Assembly: GCF_040822085.1 (NCBI RefSeq) | Contig: NZ_CP162006.1 | Span: forward strand, 2,480,001-2,544,000 | Length of the DNA: 64,000 nt | Reading direction: 5' to 3' | From: Rhodoferax sp. WC2427 | GTDB taxonomy: Bacteria > Pseudomonadota > Gammaproteobacteria > Burkholderiales > Burkholderiaceae_C | In this document: positions 26,207 to 35,741 of the stretch, piece after piece | Layout of the letters: each line of letters begins with the position of its first letter | Numbering within the stretch: position 1 is the stretch's first letter | Program-made: the position numbers and the translations under genes | Notes under the pieces: generated by a model | Told to the model about the DNA's origin: nothing | Databases searched by the model: none | Seen by the model: the letters and a program-made list of their open reading frames with translations, nothing else

Positions 26207-26614
26207 ATGCGACTTCTCCACACCATGCTGCGCGTTGGCAACCTGCAGCGCTCCATCGACTTCTACACCCAGGTTCTGGGCATGCAGCTGCTGCGCATGT
26301 CAGAAAATGCCGAATACAAGTACACCCTGGCCTTCGTGGGCTATGGCAGCAACCCCGACCATGCCGAGCTGGAGCTGACCTACAACCACGGCGTGGACAG
26401 CTACGAGCTGGGCACGGCCTACGGCCACATTGCCCTGGCTGTGCCCGATGCCTACGCCGCCTGCGAAAAAATCAAATCCGCTGGTGGCCAGGTCACGCGC
26501 GAGGCGGGTCCGGTCAAGGGCGGCACCACGGTGATCGCATTCGTAACGGACCCGGACGGCTACAAGATCGAGCTGATCCAGCGTGCCGAACACGCGGGCG
26601 GCGCCGGCATCTAG
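26207..26614 (+). CDS. gloA: Lactoylglutathione lyase (glyoxalase I)
   Basis: Converts the methylglyoxal-glutathione hemithioacetal to S-lactoylglutathione. The 135-residue protein has all four metal ligands at the same numbers as the E. coli nickel enzyme: His5, Glu56, His74 and Glu122 (in [24 protein letters not shown] and YKIELIQ). Single gene between two hairpins. Start at 26207, [13 protein letters not shown], as in the family. Confidence 0.95.
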   Translation: MRLLHTMLRVGNLQRSIDFYTQVLGMQLLRMSENAEYKYTLAFVGYGSNPDHAELELTYNHGVDSYELGTAYGHIALAVPDAYAACEKIKSAGGQVTREAGPVKGGTTVIAFVTDPDGYKIELIQRAEHAGGAGI

Positions 26615-26621
26615 GACCCCA

Positions 26622-26649
26622 GCTTCGTCCTCTATTTAGGGGACGAAGC
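26622..26649 (+). terminator. Hairpin between gloA and the metacaspase gene
   Basis: GCTTCGTCC and GGACGAAGC form a perfect 9-bp stem with a 10-base loop just after gloA. No T-run follows, so termination efficiency is uncertain. Confidence 0.5.
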
Positions 26650-26715
26650 ACCGGCCCGGTGCCTTGACACCAGCAGAGCGCCGGGCGGAACATGGTTTCT
26701 TTTTGAGGAGACACC

Positions 26716-27606
26716 ATGGCCACCAAAAAAGCCAGCACCACCGTCGCCAAGACCAAGGCCCTGTCGCTGCACATGGGGCTGAACGCGGTCAGCGCAGCGG
26801 CCTATTCGGGCTGGACCGGGCCCCTGGCGGCCTGTGAGTTCGATGCCAATGACATGGCAGCGCTGGCCAAGGCGCAGGGCATGCAGCCCACCGTGCTGCT
26901 CACCAAACAGGCCACCCGCACCAAGTTTTTGAGCGCCTTGCGCAGCGCCGCCAAAGCGCTGGTGGCGGGCGATCTGTTCTTCCTGACCTACTCTGGCCAC
27001 GGTGGGCAGGTAACCGACATCAACGCCGATGAACCCGACGGCAAGGACGAAACCTGGTGCCTGTTTGATGGCCAGATCCTGGACGACGAGCTGTACTTTG
27101 AGTACAGCAAGTTTGCCGCCGGGGTGCGCATCCTGGTGCTGTCGGACAGCTGCCACAGCGGCTCGGTCGTCAAGGCCCTGCCCAATGAACCGGGTTCACG
27201 GGCCATGCCCCTGGGTGTCGCCATGCGCGTCTACCGCGACCACCAGGCGTTTTACGACAAGCTGCAGATGGATGTGGCCAAGGCCGCAGGCGGCCAGGTC
27301 GCCGACCCCGATACCGCTTTGACTCAGGTGTCGGTGAGCAATCGCCTGACCGCGGTGGTCAGCCAGTTCAAACCCTCGCTGGTGCTGGTGTCGGGCTGCC
27401 AGGACAACCAGACCTCGATGGACGGCGACCACAACGGTGCATTTACCGAGCAGGTGCTCAAGGTATGGGCCAACGGCACGTTCAAAGGCACCTACCGCCA
27501 CTTCCACGCCAAGGTGCGCGCAGGCCTGCCCCCGACCCAGTCCCCCAACCTTTTTTCGCTGGGCAAGGCCGGTAAATTTTTAGCGCAATCACCGTTCAAG
27601 GTTTAA
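26716..27606 (+). CDS. Metacaspase-like cysteine peptidase (C14 family)
   Basis: 296 residues, cytosolic by sequence (no signal peptide or membrane span). The caspase-fold dyad is visible: His95 in [10 protein letters not shown] and Cys146 in [10 protein letters not shown], with the acidic substrate-pocket region DETWCLFDG between them. There is no prodomain or extra repeat domain, so it is a minimal stand-alone p20-type enzyme (orthocaspase/metacaspase). A strong ribosome site GAGGAG precedes the ATG and a terminator follows, so it is monocistronic. Arg/Lys-directed cleavage is expected from the family; its physiological target is unknown. Confidence 0.88.
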   Translation: MATKKASTTVAKTKALSLHMGLNAVSAAAYSGWTGPLAACEFDANDMAALAKAQGMQPTVLLTKQATRTKFLSALRSAAKALVAGDLFFLTYSGHGGQVTDINADEPDGKDETWCLFDGQILDDELYFEYSKFAAGVRILVLSDSCHSGSVVKALPNEPGSRAMPLGVAMRVYRDHQAFYDKLQMDVAKAAGGQVADPDTALTQVSVSNRLTAVVSQFKPSLVLVSGCQDNQTSMDGDHNGAFTEQVLKVWANGTFKGTYRHFHAKVRAGLPPTQSPNLFSLGKAGKFLAQSPFKV

Positions 27607-27607
27607 A

Positions 27608-27633
27608 AAAAAGCGCCTTGGAAGGCGCTTTTT
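27608..27633. terminator. Bidirectional terminator between metacaspase gene and eda
   Basis: AAAAAGCGCCTT and AAGGCGCTTTTT form a hairpin with T-runs on both strands, between two convergent genes. Confidence 0.9.
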
Positions 27634-27636
27634 GTT

Positions 27637-28293
27637 TTAGGCCTTCTTCTTCAAGGCCGCTGTGTCCAGACACAACTGGGTGATGCGGCCCCAGTCGCCC
27701 GACTGCATGGCATCGGTCGGCACGATCCACGAGCCGCCCACGCACACCACGTTGGGCAGCGCCAGGAATTCAGGCGCGTTTTGCAGCGTCACGCCGCCGG
27801 TAGGGCAAAACTTCACGTCGAAGAATGGGCCGCTCCAGGCCTTCAGCATGGCCGGGCCACCGGCTTGCATGGCGGGGAAGAACTTGAGTTCGGTGAAGCC
27901 GTCTTCCTGGGCCATCATGATCTCGCTACCGGTAGCCACACCGGGCAACAGGGCCAGACCGGCATCGCGGCAGGCCATGCCCACCGTGCGGGTGTAGCCG
28001 GGGCTTACGCCAAACAGCGCACCGGCTTTGGCAGCGGCTTGCGCATCGGCGGCGCTGCGGATGGTGCCTGCGCCGATGACGGCATCGGGCACTTCCTTGG
28101 CGATGCGCTCAATGCATTCCAGTGCCTGCGGGGTGCGCAACGTGACCTCCAGCATGCGGATGCCGCCAGCCACCAGCGCGCGCGCCAAGGGAACGGCGTG
28201 GGCGACGTCGTTGAGCACGATGACCGGAATCACCGGCGCGTCTTGCATGACTTGCAAGGCCGTCCAGCGGCCAGTGTGGTTGCTTAGACCCAT
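27637..28293 (-). CDS. eda: 2-keto-3-deoxy-6-phosphogluconate aldolase
   Basis: Splits KDPG into pyruvate and glyceraldehyde-3-phosphate, the last specific step of the Entner-Doudoroff pathway. 218 residues with the catalytic Glu49 in [13 protein letters not shown], the Schiff-base Lys137 in FTELKFFPA and the phosphate site FCPTGGVT. The start overlaps the end of edd by 10 bases, so the two genes are one operon. Confidence 0.95.
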   Translation of the reverse strand: MGLSNHTGRWTALQVMQDAPVIPVIVLNDVAHAVPLARALVAGGIRMLEVTLRTPQALECIERIAKEVPDAVIGAGTIRSAADAQAAAKAGALFGVSPGYTRTVGMACRDAGLALLPGVATGSEIMMAQEDGFTELKFFPAMQAGGPAMLKAWSGPFFDVKFCPTGGVTLQNAPEFLALPNVVCVGGSWIVPTDAMQSGDWGRITQLCLDTAALKKKA

Positions 28294-30101
28294 GTGAGAG
28301 CTCCTTGTTCAGCAGTGAGGGCATTGCGGCGCATGCCGGAGAAAAGTTCGCGGCCCATGCCGAAGGCGTTCGAGACACGCAGGGCTTCGGGCATGGTGGC
28401 CAGGGGGCGGGCCTCCCATTCGGCATCGGGCACCAGAGCCTGCAGCGTACCGGCCACGGCGTCCAGGCGCACCACGTCACCATCCAGCAACTTGGCCAGC
28501 GGGCCGCCAGCCAGGGCTTCAGGTGATACATGGATGGCGGCGGGCACCTTGCCGGAGGCACCGCTCATACGGCCATCGGTGACCAGGGCCACGCGGTAGC
28601 CCTTGCCTTGCAAGACGGCCAAGGGCGGGGTGAGCTTGTGCAGTTCGGGCATGCCGTTGGCCTGCGGGCCTTGCCAGCGCACCACGCACACCACGTCGCG
28701 GTTGAGTTCGCCCGCGTTGAAGGCCACGTGCAGGGCTTCCTGCGAGTCGAACAGGCGGATGGGCGCTTCGATGATGTGGCGGTCGTCCGGCACGGCGGAG
28801 GCCTTGATCACGCTGCGACCCAGGTTGCCCTGCAACAGCTTCAGGCCGCCGGTGGGGCTGAATGGGCTGGAAGCGGGGCGCACGATGGTGTCGTCCTTTG
28901 ACTCGCCCACGGTAGTCCAGGTGAGCGCATCGCCCGCCATCGAGGGCACAGCGGTGAACTCACGCAGGCCACCCGGGCGCACGGTCAGCACGTCGGCATG
29001 CATGAAGCCTGCATCCAACAGCTCGCGGATCACGAAGCCGGGGCCACCTGCCGCCTGGAATTCGTTGACATCGGCCTGGCCATTGGGGTAGACATGCGAC
29101 AGCGTGGGCACCACGTCCGACAAGGCGCTGAAGTCGTCCCAGTCGATCACGATGCCCGCAGCGGCGGCCACGGCGACCCAATGGATCAGGTGGTTGGTGG
29201 AGCCGCCGGTAGCCAGCAGGGCAACCATGGCGTTGACGATGCAGCGCTCGTCCACCACGTGGCCGATGGGCGCGTAGCGCTTGGCTTTCACGTCGGCCAG
29301 CACGGTACGGGTGGCTTCGCGGGTGAGTTCGTCGCGCAGCGCGCCGCCGGGGGCCACAAAGGCGGTGCCGGGTACGTGCAAGCCCATGGCTTCGAGCAGC
29401 ATCTGGTTGCTGTTGGCGGTGCCGTAGAAGGTGCAGGTGCCGGGGGCATGGTAGGCGGCGGATTCGGCCTTGAGCAGCTCGTCGCGGCCCACCAGCCCCT
29501 GGGCGGCCTGCTCGCGCACCTTGGATTTGGCGCTGTTCGACAGGCCCGACGGCATCGGGCCCGCGGGCACAAACACGGTGGGCAAATGGCCGAACTGCAG
29601 CGCACCGATCAGCAGGCCGGGCACGATCTTGTCGCACACGCCCAGCATCAAGGCCGCATCGAACATGTCGTGGCTGAGCGACACGGCGGTGGCCATGGCG
29701 ATCACGTCGCGGCTGAAAAGGCTGAGCTCCATGCCGGGCGTGCCCTGGGTTACGCCGTCGCACATGGCCGGCACGCCGCCAGCCACCTGGGCCGTGGCGC
29801 CGTGCAGGCGGGCCTCGGCCTTGACGATGTCGGGGTAAGTTTGCAGCGGCGCGTGGGCCGAGAGCATGTCGTTGTAGGCGGTGACGATGCCGATGTTGAG
29901 GGCCTTTTCGGTTACGACCTTGAGCTTGTCGTTCACCGGCATGCCGGCAAATGCGTGGGCCACGTTGGCGCAACCCATGCGTTCCGCCCCCGGTTTGCGC
30001 TGGGCGGCTGCCGTCAGGCGTTCTAGATAAGCGCTGCGGCTGGGGCCGCTACGCGCACGAATGCGGTCTGTGACCGCCGCTACCGTGGGGTGGAGTGTCA
30101 T
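28284..30101 (-). CDS. edd: Phosphogluconate dehydratase
   Basis: Iron-sulfur dehydratase (IlvD/Edd family) that makes KDPG from 6-phosphogluconate. 605 residues, full length. Conserved segments include [40 protein letters not shown] (cluster Cys in CDGVTQG), [10 protein letters not shown] and the C-terminal [23 protein letters not shown]. First gene of edd-eda. A HexR-like operator lies about 10 bp upstream of its start. Confidence 0.96.
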   Translation of the reverse strand: MTLHPTVAAVTDRIRARSGPSRSAYLERLTAAAQRKPGAERMGCANVAHAFAGMPVNDKLKVVTEKALNIGIVTAYNDMLSAHAPLQTYPDIVKAEARLHGATAQVAGGVPAMCDGVTQGTPGMELSLFSRDVIAMATAVSLSHDMFDAALMLGVCDKIVPGLLIGALQFGHLPTVFVPAGPMPSGLSNSAKSKVREQAAQGLVGRDELLKAESAAYHAPGTCTFYGTANSNQMLLEAMGLHVPGTAFVAPGGALRDELTREATRTVLADVKAKRYAPIGHVVDERCIVNAMVALLATGGSTNHLIHWVAVAAAAGIVIDWDDFSALSDVVPTLSHVYPNGQADVNEFQAAGGPGFVIRELLDAGFMHADVLTVRPGGLREFTAVPSMAGDALTWTTVGESKDDTIVRPASSPFSPTGGLKLLQGNLGRSVIKASAVPDDRHIIEAPIRLFDSQEALHVAFNAGELNRDVVCVVRWQGPQANGMPELHKLTPPLAVLQGKGYRVALVTDGRMSGASGKVPAAIHVSPEALAGGPLAKLLDGDVVRLDAVAGTLQALVPDAEWEARPLATMPEALRVSNAFGMGRELFSGMRRNALTAEQGALTWV

Positions 30102-30109
30102 GGTCTTTT

Positions 30110-30124
30110 GGTAACAAAATTACA
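30110..30124. promoter_or_regulatory. HexR-like operator upstream of edd
   Basis: GGTAACAAAATTACA matches the HexR consensus TGTAATAAAATTACA at 13 of 15 positions, with a perfect right half-site ATTACA and symmetric GTAA/TTAC. HexR is the known KDPG-responsive regulator of edd-eda in several proteobacteria. No hexR gene is in the window, so this is a prediction. Confidence 0.5.
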
Positions 30125-30189
30125 GCCGTAATAGTACTCCCGAACCGCACGCCTGGGCAGCTTAGGAGTTACCAGTAGGGTACGAAAGA

Positions 30190-30250
30190 GCGCTACAAAA
30201 TAAATAGCTTCTCACGCTGATGAAATAAGCACAAGAGCCCGTTTTTATAG
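30190..30250 (-). repeat. Dispersed hairpin repeat in the edd-pdxH gap
   Basis: Reverse-orientation copy: on the - strand CTCTTGTGCTTAT, loop TTC, ATCAGCGTGAGAAGC. Both halves pair over 11 positions with one mismatch and several G-T pairs. Apart from this copy and the HexR-like site, the 381-bp gap between edd and pdxH shows no recognisable gene. Confidence 0.8.
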
Positions 30251-30482
30251 ATAAGTCTGCCCGCACCCACCCACGGTTTGAAACCGAACGCTGGCCGTCC
30301 AGAAATGCAGCCGAGCGGTTGCCCGCGGAACCCGGCCGTCCACAGTGTCCCAGCCACCAGGCACTTTCCGGCTGACGGTGGCGTGCGGTCGTGTAGTTTG
30401 CTGCGCCAGGACGGCAGGGGCTGCACAACCAGATCAATGGCCGCGCCACCAGTGGGCCTTTGTTCGGCGGCACAATCAGGGG

Positions 30483-31133
30483 ATGAGCCTATCCAATACC
30501 GCCCTTGCCGACCTGCGCAAAAGCTACGAACGCGCCGAACTCAACGAAGAGGCCTCCCATCGCGACCCGCTGCAGCAGTTTGGCCAATGGCTAGACGAAG
30601 CCATTGCGGCCCAGGTGCCCGAACCGAACGCCATGACTTTGGCCACCGTGGGCCACGATCTGCGCCCCTCTACCCGCATCGTGCTGGTCAAAGGCTTTGA
30701 TGCGCGCGGCATTGTCTGGTACACCAACTTCGATAGCCGCAAAGGCCAGGAGCTGGCGGGAAACCCGTTTGCAGCCCTCCAGTTCCACTGGGTGGAACTG
30801 GAGCGGGTGGTGCGTATCGAAGGCCGGGTGAGCAAGGTCAGCGACGAGGAAAGCGATGCCTACTTCCACAGCCGCCCGCTGGATTCGCGCATTGGGGCCT
30901 GGGCCTCGCCGCAGTCGCAGGTGATCTCGGGGCGCGGCGTGCTGGTGGCCAACGCGGCAAAATTCGGCGCCAAATTCCTGCTCAACCCGCCCCGCCCGCC
31001 ACATTGGGGCGGCTACCGGTTAGAGCCCGACAACTGGCAATTCTGGCAAGGCCGCAAAAGCCGTCTGCATGACCGGCTACGCTACACTTTGAATAGCGAT
31101 TCAACCTGGCTGCGTGAGCGCTTGGCTCCATAA
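30483..31133 (+). CDS. pdxH: Pyridoxamine 5'-phosphate oxidase
   Basis: FMN-dependent oxidase making pyridoxal 5'-phosphate from PNP or PMP. The 216-residue protein has the substrate/FMN motifs [28 protein letters not shown]-like [20 protein letters not shown] [15 protein letters not shown] and the C-terminal [17 protein letters not shown] and RLHDRLRY. The start at 30483 ([15 protein letters not shown]) fits the family; the open frame upstream is unsupported. Confidence 0.95.
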   Translation: MSLSNTALADLRKSYERAELNEEASHRDPLQQFGQWLDEAIAAQVPEPNAMTLATVGHDLRPSTRIVLVKGFDARGIVWYTNFDSRKGQELAGNPFAALQFHWVELERVVRIEGRVSKVSDEESDAYFHSRPLDSRIGAWASPQSQVISGRGVLVANAAKFGAKFLLNPPRPPHWGGYRLEPDNWQFWQGRKSRLHDRLRYTLNSDSTWLRERLAP

Positions 31134-31153
31134 ACATACTAAGAAATTGCCGT

Positions 31154-31930
31154 ATGTGCTCCGCCCGGTCTACCGCCCACAAGCCTGTACCTTGGCTGGT
31201 CCCCGGGGAGGCGTTTCCGCCGGTGAGCCAGGCTTGGGGCGAGGCAGACGCGGCGCCAGGCTTGCTGGCCGCGGGTGGTGCGCTGGACGTGGACAGCCTG
31301 CTGCTGGCCTACCGGCATGGCATTTTCCCGTGGTTCAGTGCGGGCCAGCCCATTCTGTGGTGGAGCACCAGCCCGCGCATGGTGCTGCAAGTCGACGCCT
31401 TCCGGCTGCACCGCTCATTACGCAAAACCATAGCTAACTTTGTAGGTAATAAAAGCGCAGAGGTCCGATTTGACACCCAATTTTATGACGTGATAAGGGG
31501 CTGCTCGGGCAGCCCGCGTCCGGGCCAGTCCGGCACCTGGATCGTGTCCGATATGGTGCAGGCCTACGAGGCCCTGCACCAAGCCGGCTATGCGCACAGT
31601 GTAGAAACCTGGATCGACGGTCAACTGGTGGGGGGGTTGTACTGCGTGGCCATCGGCAATGCCGTTTTTGGTGAGTCGATGTTTACCCGTGTGCCAGATG
31701 CTTCCAAAATTGCGTTGGCGGCCCTGGTGTGCTTTTGCCGCGTCAACGGTATTCCGTTGGTCGATTGCCAGCAGAATACGGCCCATTTGGCATCGCTGGG
31801 TGCGCGAGAAATGCCCCGCTCGGTGTTTTGCGAGCAGGTGGCTGTGAATGCCAGGCTGCCAGGCCCCACCTGGCAATTTGATCGCCACTACTGGAACGCT
31901 TTACAACCCCAACCGCTGGCTTCCCCGTGA
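31154..31930 (+). CDS. aat: Leucyl/phenylalanyl-tRNA-protein transferase
   Basis: Adds Leu or Phe from aminoacyl-tRNA to proteins with N-terminal Lys/Arg, creating N-degrons. 258 residues with GILAAGGDL-like [59 protein letters not shown] and [17 protein letters not shown]. Its TGA overlaps the bpt GTG start (GTGA), so the two are translationally coupled. 20 bp downstream of pdxH, so perhaps the same transcript. Confidence 0.95.
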   Translation: MCSARSTAHKPVPWLVPGEAFPPVSQAWGEADAAPGLLAAGGALDVDSLLLAYRHGIFPWFSAGQPILWWSTSPRMVLQVDAFRLHRSLRKTIANFVGNKSAEVRFDTQFYDVIRGCSGSPRPGQSGTWIVSDMVQAYEALHQAGYAHSVETWIDGQLVGGLYCVAIGNAVFGESMFTRVPDASKIALAALVCFCRVNGIPLVDCQQNTAHLASLGAREMPRSVFCEQVAVNARLPGPTWQFDRHYWNALQPQPLASP

Positions 31931-32661
31931 CACACCTCACCGACCTGCCCCTGCAAACCCTGCAGTTTTATGCAACGGCACCCTACCCTTGCAGTTACCT
32001 GCCCGAGCGGCACGCGCGCTCGCAAGTGGCCACGCCCAGCCACCTGATACAAACCGACACCTACTCTGAGTTGGTGCGCGGCGGTTTCCGGCGCAGCGGC
32101 CTGTTTACCTACCGCCCCTACTGCGACGGTTGCCAGGCCTGCATGCCATTGCGGGTGCTGGTGGCCCGCTTCAAGCCCGACCGCAGCCAGCGGCGCGCCA
32201 AGGTACAACACCGCAGTTTGCAGGCCCGCGTGTTGCACTTGGGTTTCATGCCCGAACACTACCAGCTCTACCTGCGCTACCAGAATGGTCGACACGCTGG
32301 CGGCGGCATGGACCAGGACAGCGTCGACCAGTACACCCAGTTTCTACTGCAAAGCCGGGTCGATTCCCGCCTGGTGGAATTCCGTGAAACACGGGAAGAC
32401 GGCTCGCCCGGCGCACTCAAGATGGTGTCGATTCTGGATGTGCTGGACGACGGGCTGTCCGCCGTGTACACCTTCTATGAACCGGATGAGCGCGCCAGTT
32501 ACGGCACTTACAACGTACTGTGGCAGATCGAGCAGGCGCAACAACTGGGTCTGCCGTATGTGTACCTGGGCTACTGGATCGCCCAAAGCCCAAAGATGCT
32601 GTACAAAGCCCGCTTCCTTCCCCACGAGGTGCTGCGCGACGGTATTTGGACAGCAGGTTAA
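31927..32661 (+). CDS. bpt: Aspartate/glutamate leucyltransferase
   Basis: Adds Leu to N-terminal Asp or Glu, the second bacterial N-degron-making transferase (Bpt, related to eukaryotic Ate1). 244 residues with PCSYLP, the N-terminal Cys motif YCDGCQAC (residues about 66-72), GFRRSG, and the C-terminal catalytic region [10 protein letters not shown] and [17 protein letters not shown] start overlapping aat. Together with clpS-clpA about 5 kb away this gives the complete bacterial N-degron pathway in one neighbourhood. Confidence 0.95.
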   Translation: MTHLTDLPLQTLQFYATAPYPCSYLPERHARSQVATPSHLIQTDTYSELVRGGFRRSGLFTYRPYCDGCQACMPLRVLVARFKPDRSQRRAKVQHRSLQARVLHLGFMPEHYQLYLRYQNGRHAGGGMDQDSVDQYTQFLLQSRVDSRLVEFRETREDGSPGALKMVSILDVLDDGLSAVYTFYEPDERASYGTYNVLWQIEQAQQLGLPYVYLGYWIAQSPKMLYKARFLPHEVLRDGIWTAG

Positions 32662-32734
32662 TCCTGGCCATTTCACATCATGCAATTTGGTATTTCACAA
32701 GGTAAGATGCACCCATACATTGTGAGAACTGCCC

Positions 32735-33526
32735 ATGAAAGCGACCGACCCCAGTATTCCCGCCACACCGACCGTCCAGGTGATCGAGCGCATGTTTGCC
32801 CTGATCGACGTGCTGGCCTCGCGTGAAGAGGCCATGTCGCTCAAGGAAATCAGCGAAAAGACCGGCCTGCATCCGTCTACCACCCACCGCATCTTGAACG
32901 ATCTGGCCACCGGCCGCTTCGTGGACCGGCCCGAACCCGGCAGCTACCGTCTGGGAATGCGCTTGCTGGAGCTGGGCAATCTGGTCAAGGGGCGCTTGAG
33001 CGTGCGCGATGCCGCCCTGATCCCGATGCGCGAACTGCACCGCCTGACCCAGCAGCCGGTAAACCTGAGCCTGCGCCAGGGCGATGAAATTGTGTACGTG
33101 GAGCGCGCGTTCAGCGAGCGCTCTGGCATGCAGGTGGTGCGGGCCATTGGCGGGCGGGCGCCCTTGCACCTTACGTCGGTGGGCAAGCTGTTTCTAGCCA
33201 TCGACGACCCCCAGCGCGTGCGGGCCTACGCGACCCGCACCGGCCTGAGCGGCCAGACCAAGAACAGCCTGACCGACCTGGGCCAGCTGGAGCGCGAACT
33301 GGCGCGCGTGCGCCAATACGGCATAGCCCGCGACAACGAGGAGCTGGAGTTGGGCGTACGCTGCATGGCCGTCGGTGTGTACGACGACCAGAACCGGCTG
33401 GTGGCAGGGCTTTCCATCTCCGCCCCGGCAGACCGGCTGGATGAAAACTGGTTACCCAAGTTACAGACAACCGCCAACGCCATCTCGTCTGCCCTGGGCT
33501 ATAAAACGACCCCGGGCGGCCGCTAG
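32735..33526 (+). CDS. IclR-family transcriptional regulator
   Basis: 263 residues. An N-terminal winged helix-turn-helix (VIERMFALIDVLASREEAMSLKEISEKTGLHPSTTHRIL, given here in two overlapping parts: first VIERMFALIDVL, then SLKEISEKTGLHPSTTHRIL) is followed by a GAF-like IclR effector domain (GRAPLHLTSVGKLFLA, the family hallmark, near residue 143). It stands alone between bpt and a convergent peptidase gene, so its target pathway cannot be read from context. Confidence 0.9.
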   Translation: MKATDPSIPATPTVQVIERMFALIDVLASREEAMSLKEISEKTGLHPSTTHRILNDLATGRFVDRPEPGSYRLGMRLLELGNLVKGRLSVRDAALIPMRELHRLTQQPVNLSLRQGDEIVYVERAFSERSGMQVVRAIGGRAPLHLTSVGKLFLAIDDPQRVRAYATRTGLSGQTKNSLTDLGQLERELARVRQYGIARDNEELELGVRCMAVGVYDDQNRLVAGLSISAPADRLDENWLPKLQTTANAISSALGYKTTPGGR

Positions 33527-33547
33527 CCGCTGTGGGGAAGCGCCGCT

Positions 33548-34624
33548 TCAGCCGGCGATCTTGACCGCAGTGCGTGCGGTCATCATGTGGTTGGCTTCCA
33601 CCCAGTGGCGCACGCGCTCGGCATCGGCGATGCGGCTGAGTTTGCCTGCAGAGTCCAGAAAAACCATGATCAGCTTGCGGCCTGCCACCTTGGCTTGCAG
33701 CACCAGGCACTGGCCTGCTTCGTTGATAAAGCCCGTCTTTTGCAGGCCAATATCCCAATCGGGGTTTTTCACCAAACGGTTGGTATTGTTGAATTGCATC
33801 ATGCGGCTGCCGATTTCGACCTGGTAGCCCTGCGAAGTGGTGAGCTCACGCAAAGTGGGCTCGTTGTAGGCGGCATTCACCAAGGTAGCCAGATCGCGTG
33901 CGCTGGACTGGTTGTCGCTGGACAAGCCGGTGGGCTCGACATAGCGGGTGTCTTTCATGCCCAGGCCTTTGGCCTTGGCGTTCATCAAAGCTACAAAAGC
34001 GGGCAAACCGCCAGGATAGGTGCGTCCCAGGGCGTGGGCCGCACGGTTTTCGCTGGACATCAGCGCCAGGTGCAGCAACTCGCCACGGCTCAGGGTGGAG
34101 CCGACGGTCAACCGCGAACGGCTGCGTTTTTCGGTGTCGACGTCGTCCTGGGTAATGGTGATCTCTTCGTCCATCGGCAGACGGGCTTCGTTGATCACCA
34201 CGCCGGTCATCAGCTTGGTGATGGAAGCAATCGGCAGGATTGCCTGGTCGTTCTTGCTGAACAGCACTTCACGGGTGTCCTGGTCGATCACCAGGGCCAC
34301 GCTGGACTTGAGTGCCAGCGCGTCCGGTGCGCCGTGCAAACCGGCCAATTCACCAAACGACGGTTTGGCAGGGATGATGACCGCAACCGGGCGCATGGCT
34401 GCGCGGGACTTGGCGGTAATTTGCATCTTGGCCGCGCGGGAACTGACCCGCACGGCTTTCGAACTGCTGCGCTTGGCCGCTGCGCCGCTGCTGGAGGTCT
34501 TCTGGATCTCGACCTTCTTGCGCTGCGCCGCTTGCGCTGGTGCCGCCATCAGGGTGACGGAGCAGGTAAAAATAGCAACAATTTGTAGCAAGCGATTCAA
34601 AGCAGGACTTTCAGAGGAGGGCAT
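33548..34624 (-). CDS. D-alanyl-D-alanine endopeptidase (S11 family)
   Basis: 358-residue periplasmic penicillin-binding-protein-type peptidase, PbpG/PBP7-like. A signal peptide (residues about 10-33) is followed by a Ser/Lys/Arg-rich spacer (35-80) and the S11 domain with SITK (Ser134, Lys137), SEN (191-193) and KTG (near 299). PBP5-type C-terminal anchor domain is absent, favouring the endopeptidase class. The start at 34624 is preferred over one six codons earlier. Confidence 0.9.
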   Translation of the reverse strand: MPSSESPALNRLLQIVAIFTCSVTLMAAPAQAAQRKKVEIQKTSSSGAAAKRSSSKAVRVSSRAAKMQITAKSRAAMRPVAVIIPAKPSFGELAGLHGAPDALALKSSVALVIDQDTREVLFSKNDQAILPIASITKLMTGVVINEARLPMDEEITITQDDVDTEKRSRSRLTVGSTLSRGELLHLALMSSENRAAHALGRTYPGGLPAFVALMNAKAKGLGMKDTRYVEPTGLSSDNQSSARDLATLVNAAYNEPTLRELTTSQGYQVEIGSRMMQFNNTNRLVKNPDWDIGLQKTGFINEAGQCLVLQAKVAGRKLIMVFLDSAGKLSRIADAERVRHWVEANHMMTARTAVKIAG

Positions 34625-34970
34625 GGGATGAACTCCGGACATAAACGTATGTGAGTAAGTGTATCTAGATCGAAAACTTCACACAAGATCAAAGACTTAG
34701 ATAAGCTTTTTAAAGTGCTATTATTTTAGAGGCGATTTTGCGGTGAAACCGGTGGCAACCCGCCGATTCAGCGCCAATCTCTGAGCCTTTACACGTACAT
34801 AACGTGTCTGCTTGGCTGCAAGCTTGCTTTGATTACATTGATTGCGCATGGTTCTTGCTTAATTTTAGCCAACCACCCATCGGCAGAAGCCAAAGGCAGA
34901 AGCCGACCCCGTAGAATCTGCGACGCGGCTTACGTTCGTAAGTCCATGCCTAACATTGCAGGGAAAACCC
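34625..34970. other. 346-bp intergenic region with divergent promoters
   Basis: Separates the divergent peptidase and ParA-like genes. It contains an AT-rich block near 34700-34730 and a small inverted repeat ACACGT/ACGTGT at 34791-34807. No gene was recognised. Confidence 0.4.
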
Positions 34971-35663
34971 ATGAGTTCAATCAATTTCATTGGCGGCGAA
35001 AAGGGCGGCGTAGGCAAGTCCGTCACCGCCCGCGTACTGGCACAGTACTTTTTGGACACCGGCAAGGCCTTTACCGGCTTTGACACCGACCGGTCGCACA
35101 ACTCCTTCACCCGCTTCTATCCCGACTTCGCTTCGCCGGTGGTGGTGGACAGCTTTGAAGGGCTGGACGTGATCGCCGAAGCGTTCGAAGCCAACCCCGA
35201 GCAAAACGTCATCGTGGACCTGGCCGCCCAAACCGCCGCCCCGCTGGCCCGCTGGATCCACGACTCCGACCTGTTCGAAGTGCTGGGCGACCTGCATGTG
35301 GCAGTGAATTTCTGGCACGTCATCGACGAAGGCAAAGATTCTGTGAATCTGCTGGCTGACCTGATGGCCAGCGTAGGCAACACGCCCAACTACATCATTG
35401 TGCTCAACCATGGTCGGGGCTCGGACTTCTCCCTGATGCAGTCCTCCGCCCCCATGCAGCAGGCCCTGGCCTACGGCGCGCGGGTGATTGAATTGCCCCA
35501 GTTGCAGGATGCCGCCATGCGCAAGATCGACCGCCAAAGCGCCAGCTTCTGGAGCGCGGTGCACGAGCGCAGCGAAACCGACGGCCTGGGCATGCTGGAG
35601 CGCCAGCGCGTCAAGACCTGGCTGCGTAAGGCTTATGCAGGTTTTGACACCCTGCCGCTCTAG
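34971..35663 (+). CDS. ParA/MinD-like P-loop ATPase, stand-alone
   Basis: 230 residues from ATG 34971 (AGGGA upstream). It has a deviant Walker A motif GGEKGGVGKSVTARVLAQYF (residues 7-26) typical of the ParA/MinD/CobQ class, and DLAAQTAAPLARWI as the Walker B region. No ParB gene or parS is next to it. Related chromosomal proteins are often labelled mobilization proteins, but nothing nearby supports conjugation. Function unknown; a strong terminator follows. Confidence 0.75.
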   Translation: MSSINFIGGEKGGVGKSVTARVLAQYFLDTGKAFTGFDTDRSHNSFTRFYPDFASPVVVDSFEGLDVIAEAFEANPEQNVIVDLAAQTAAPLARWIHDSDLFEVLGDLHVAVNFWHVIDEGKDSVNLLADLMASVGNTPNYIIVLNHGRGSDFSLMQSSAPMQQALAYGARVIELPQLQDAAMRKIDRQSASFWSAVHERSETDGLGMLERQRVKTWLRKAYAGFDTLPL

Positions 35664-35690
35664 CCTGCTCAATAGTTTGCTATAAAAAAA

Positions 35691-35715
35691 GGGCAGTACC
35701 GAAGTGGTACTGCCC
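35691..35715. terminator. Bidirectional terminator
   Basis: GGGCAGTACC and GGTACTGCCC form a perfect 10-bp stem with loop GAAGT. A-run before and T-run after make it work for the ParA-like gene (+) and clpA (-). Confidence 0.93.
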
Positions 35716-35741
35716 CTTTTTTGTGGGGAGGCAGACGGGAT

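Noticed and set aside
31421..31475. Possible degenerate dispersed repeat inside aat
   Set aside because: ATAGCTA and AAAGCGCAGAGG recall the reverse repeat, but the segment does not add length to Aat and the match is too weak to separate from chance.
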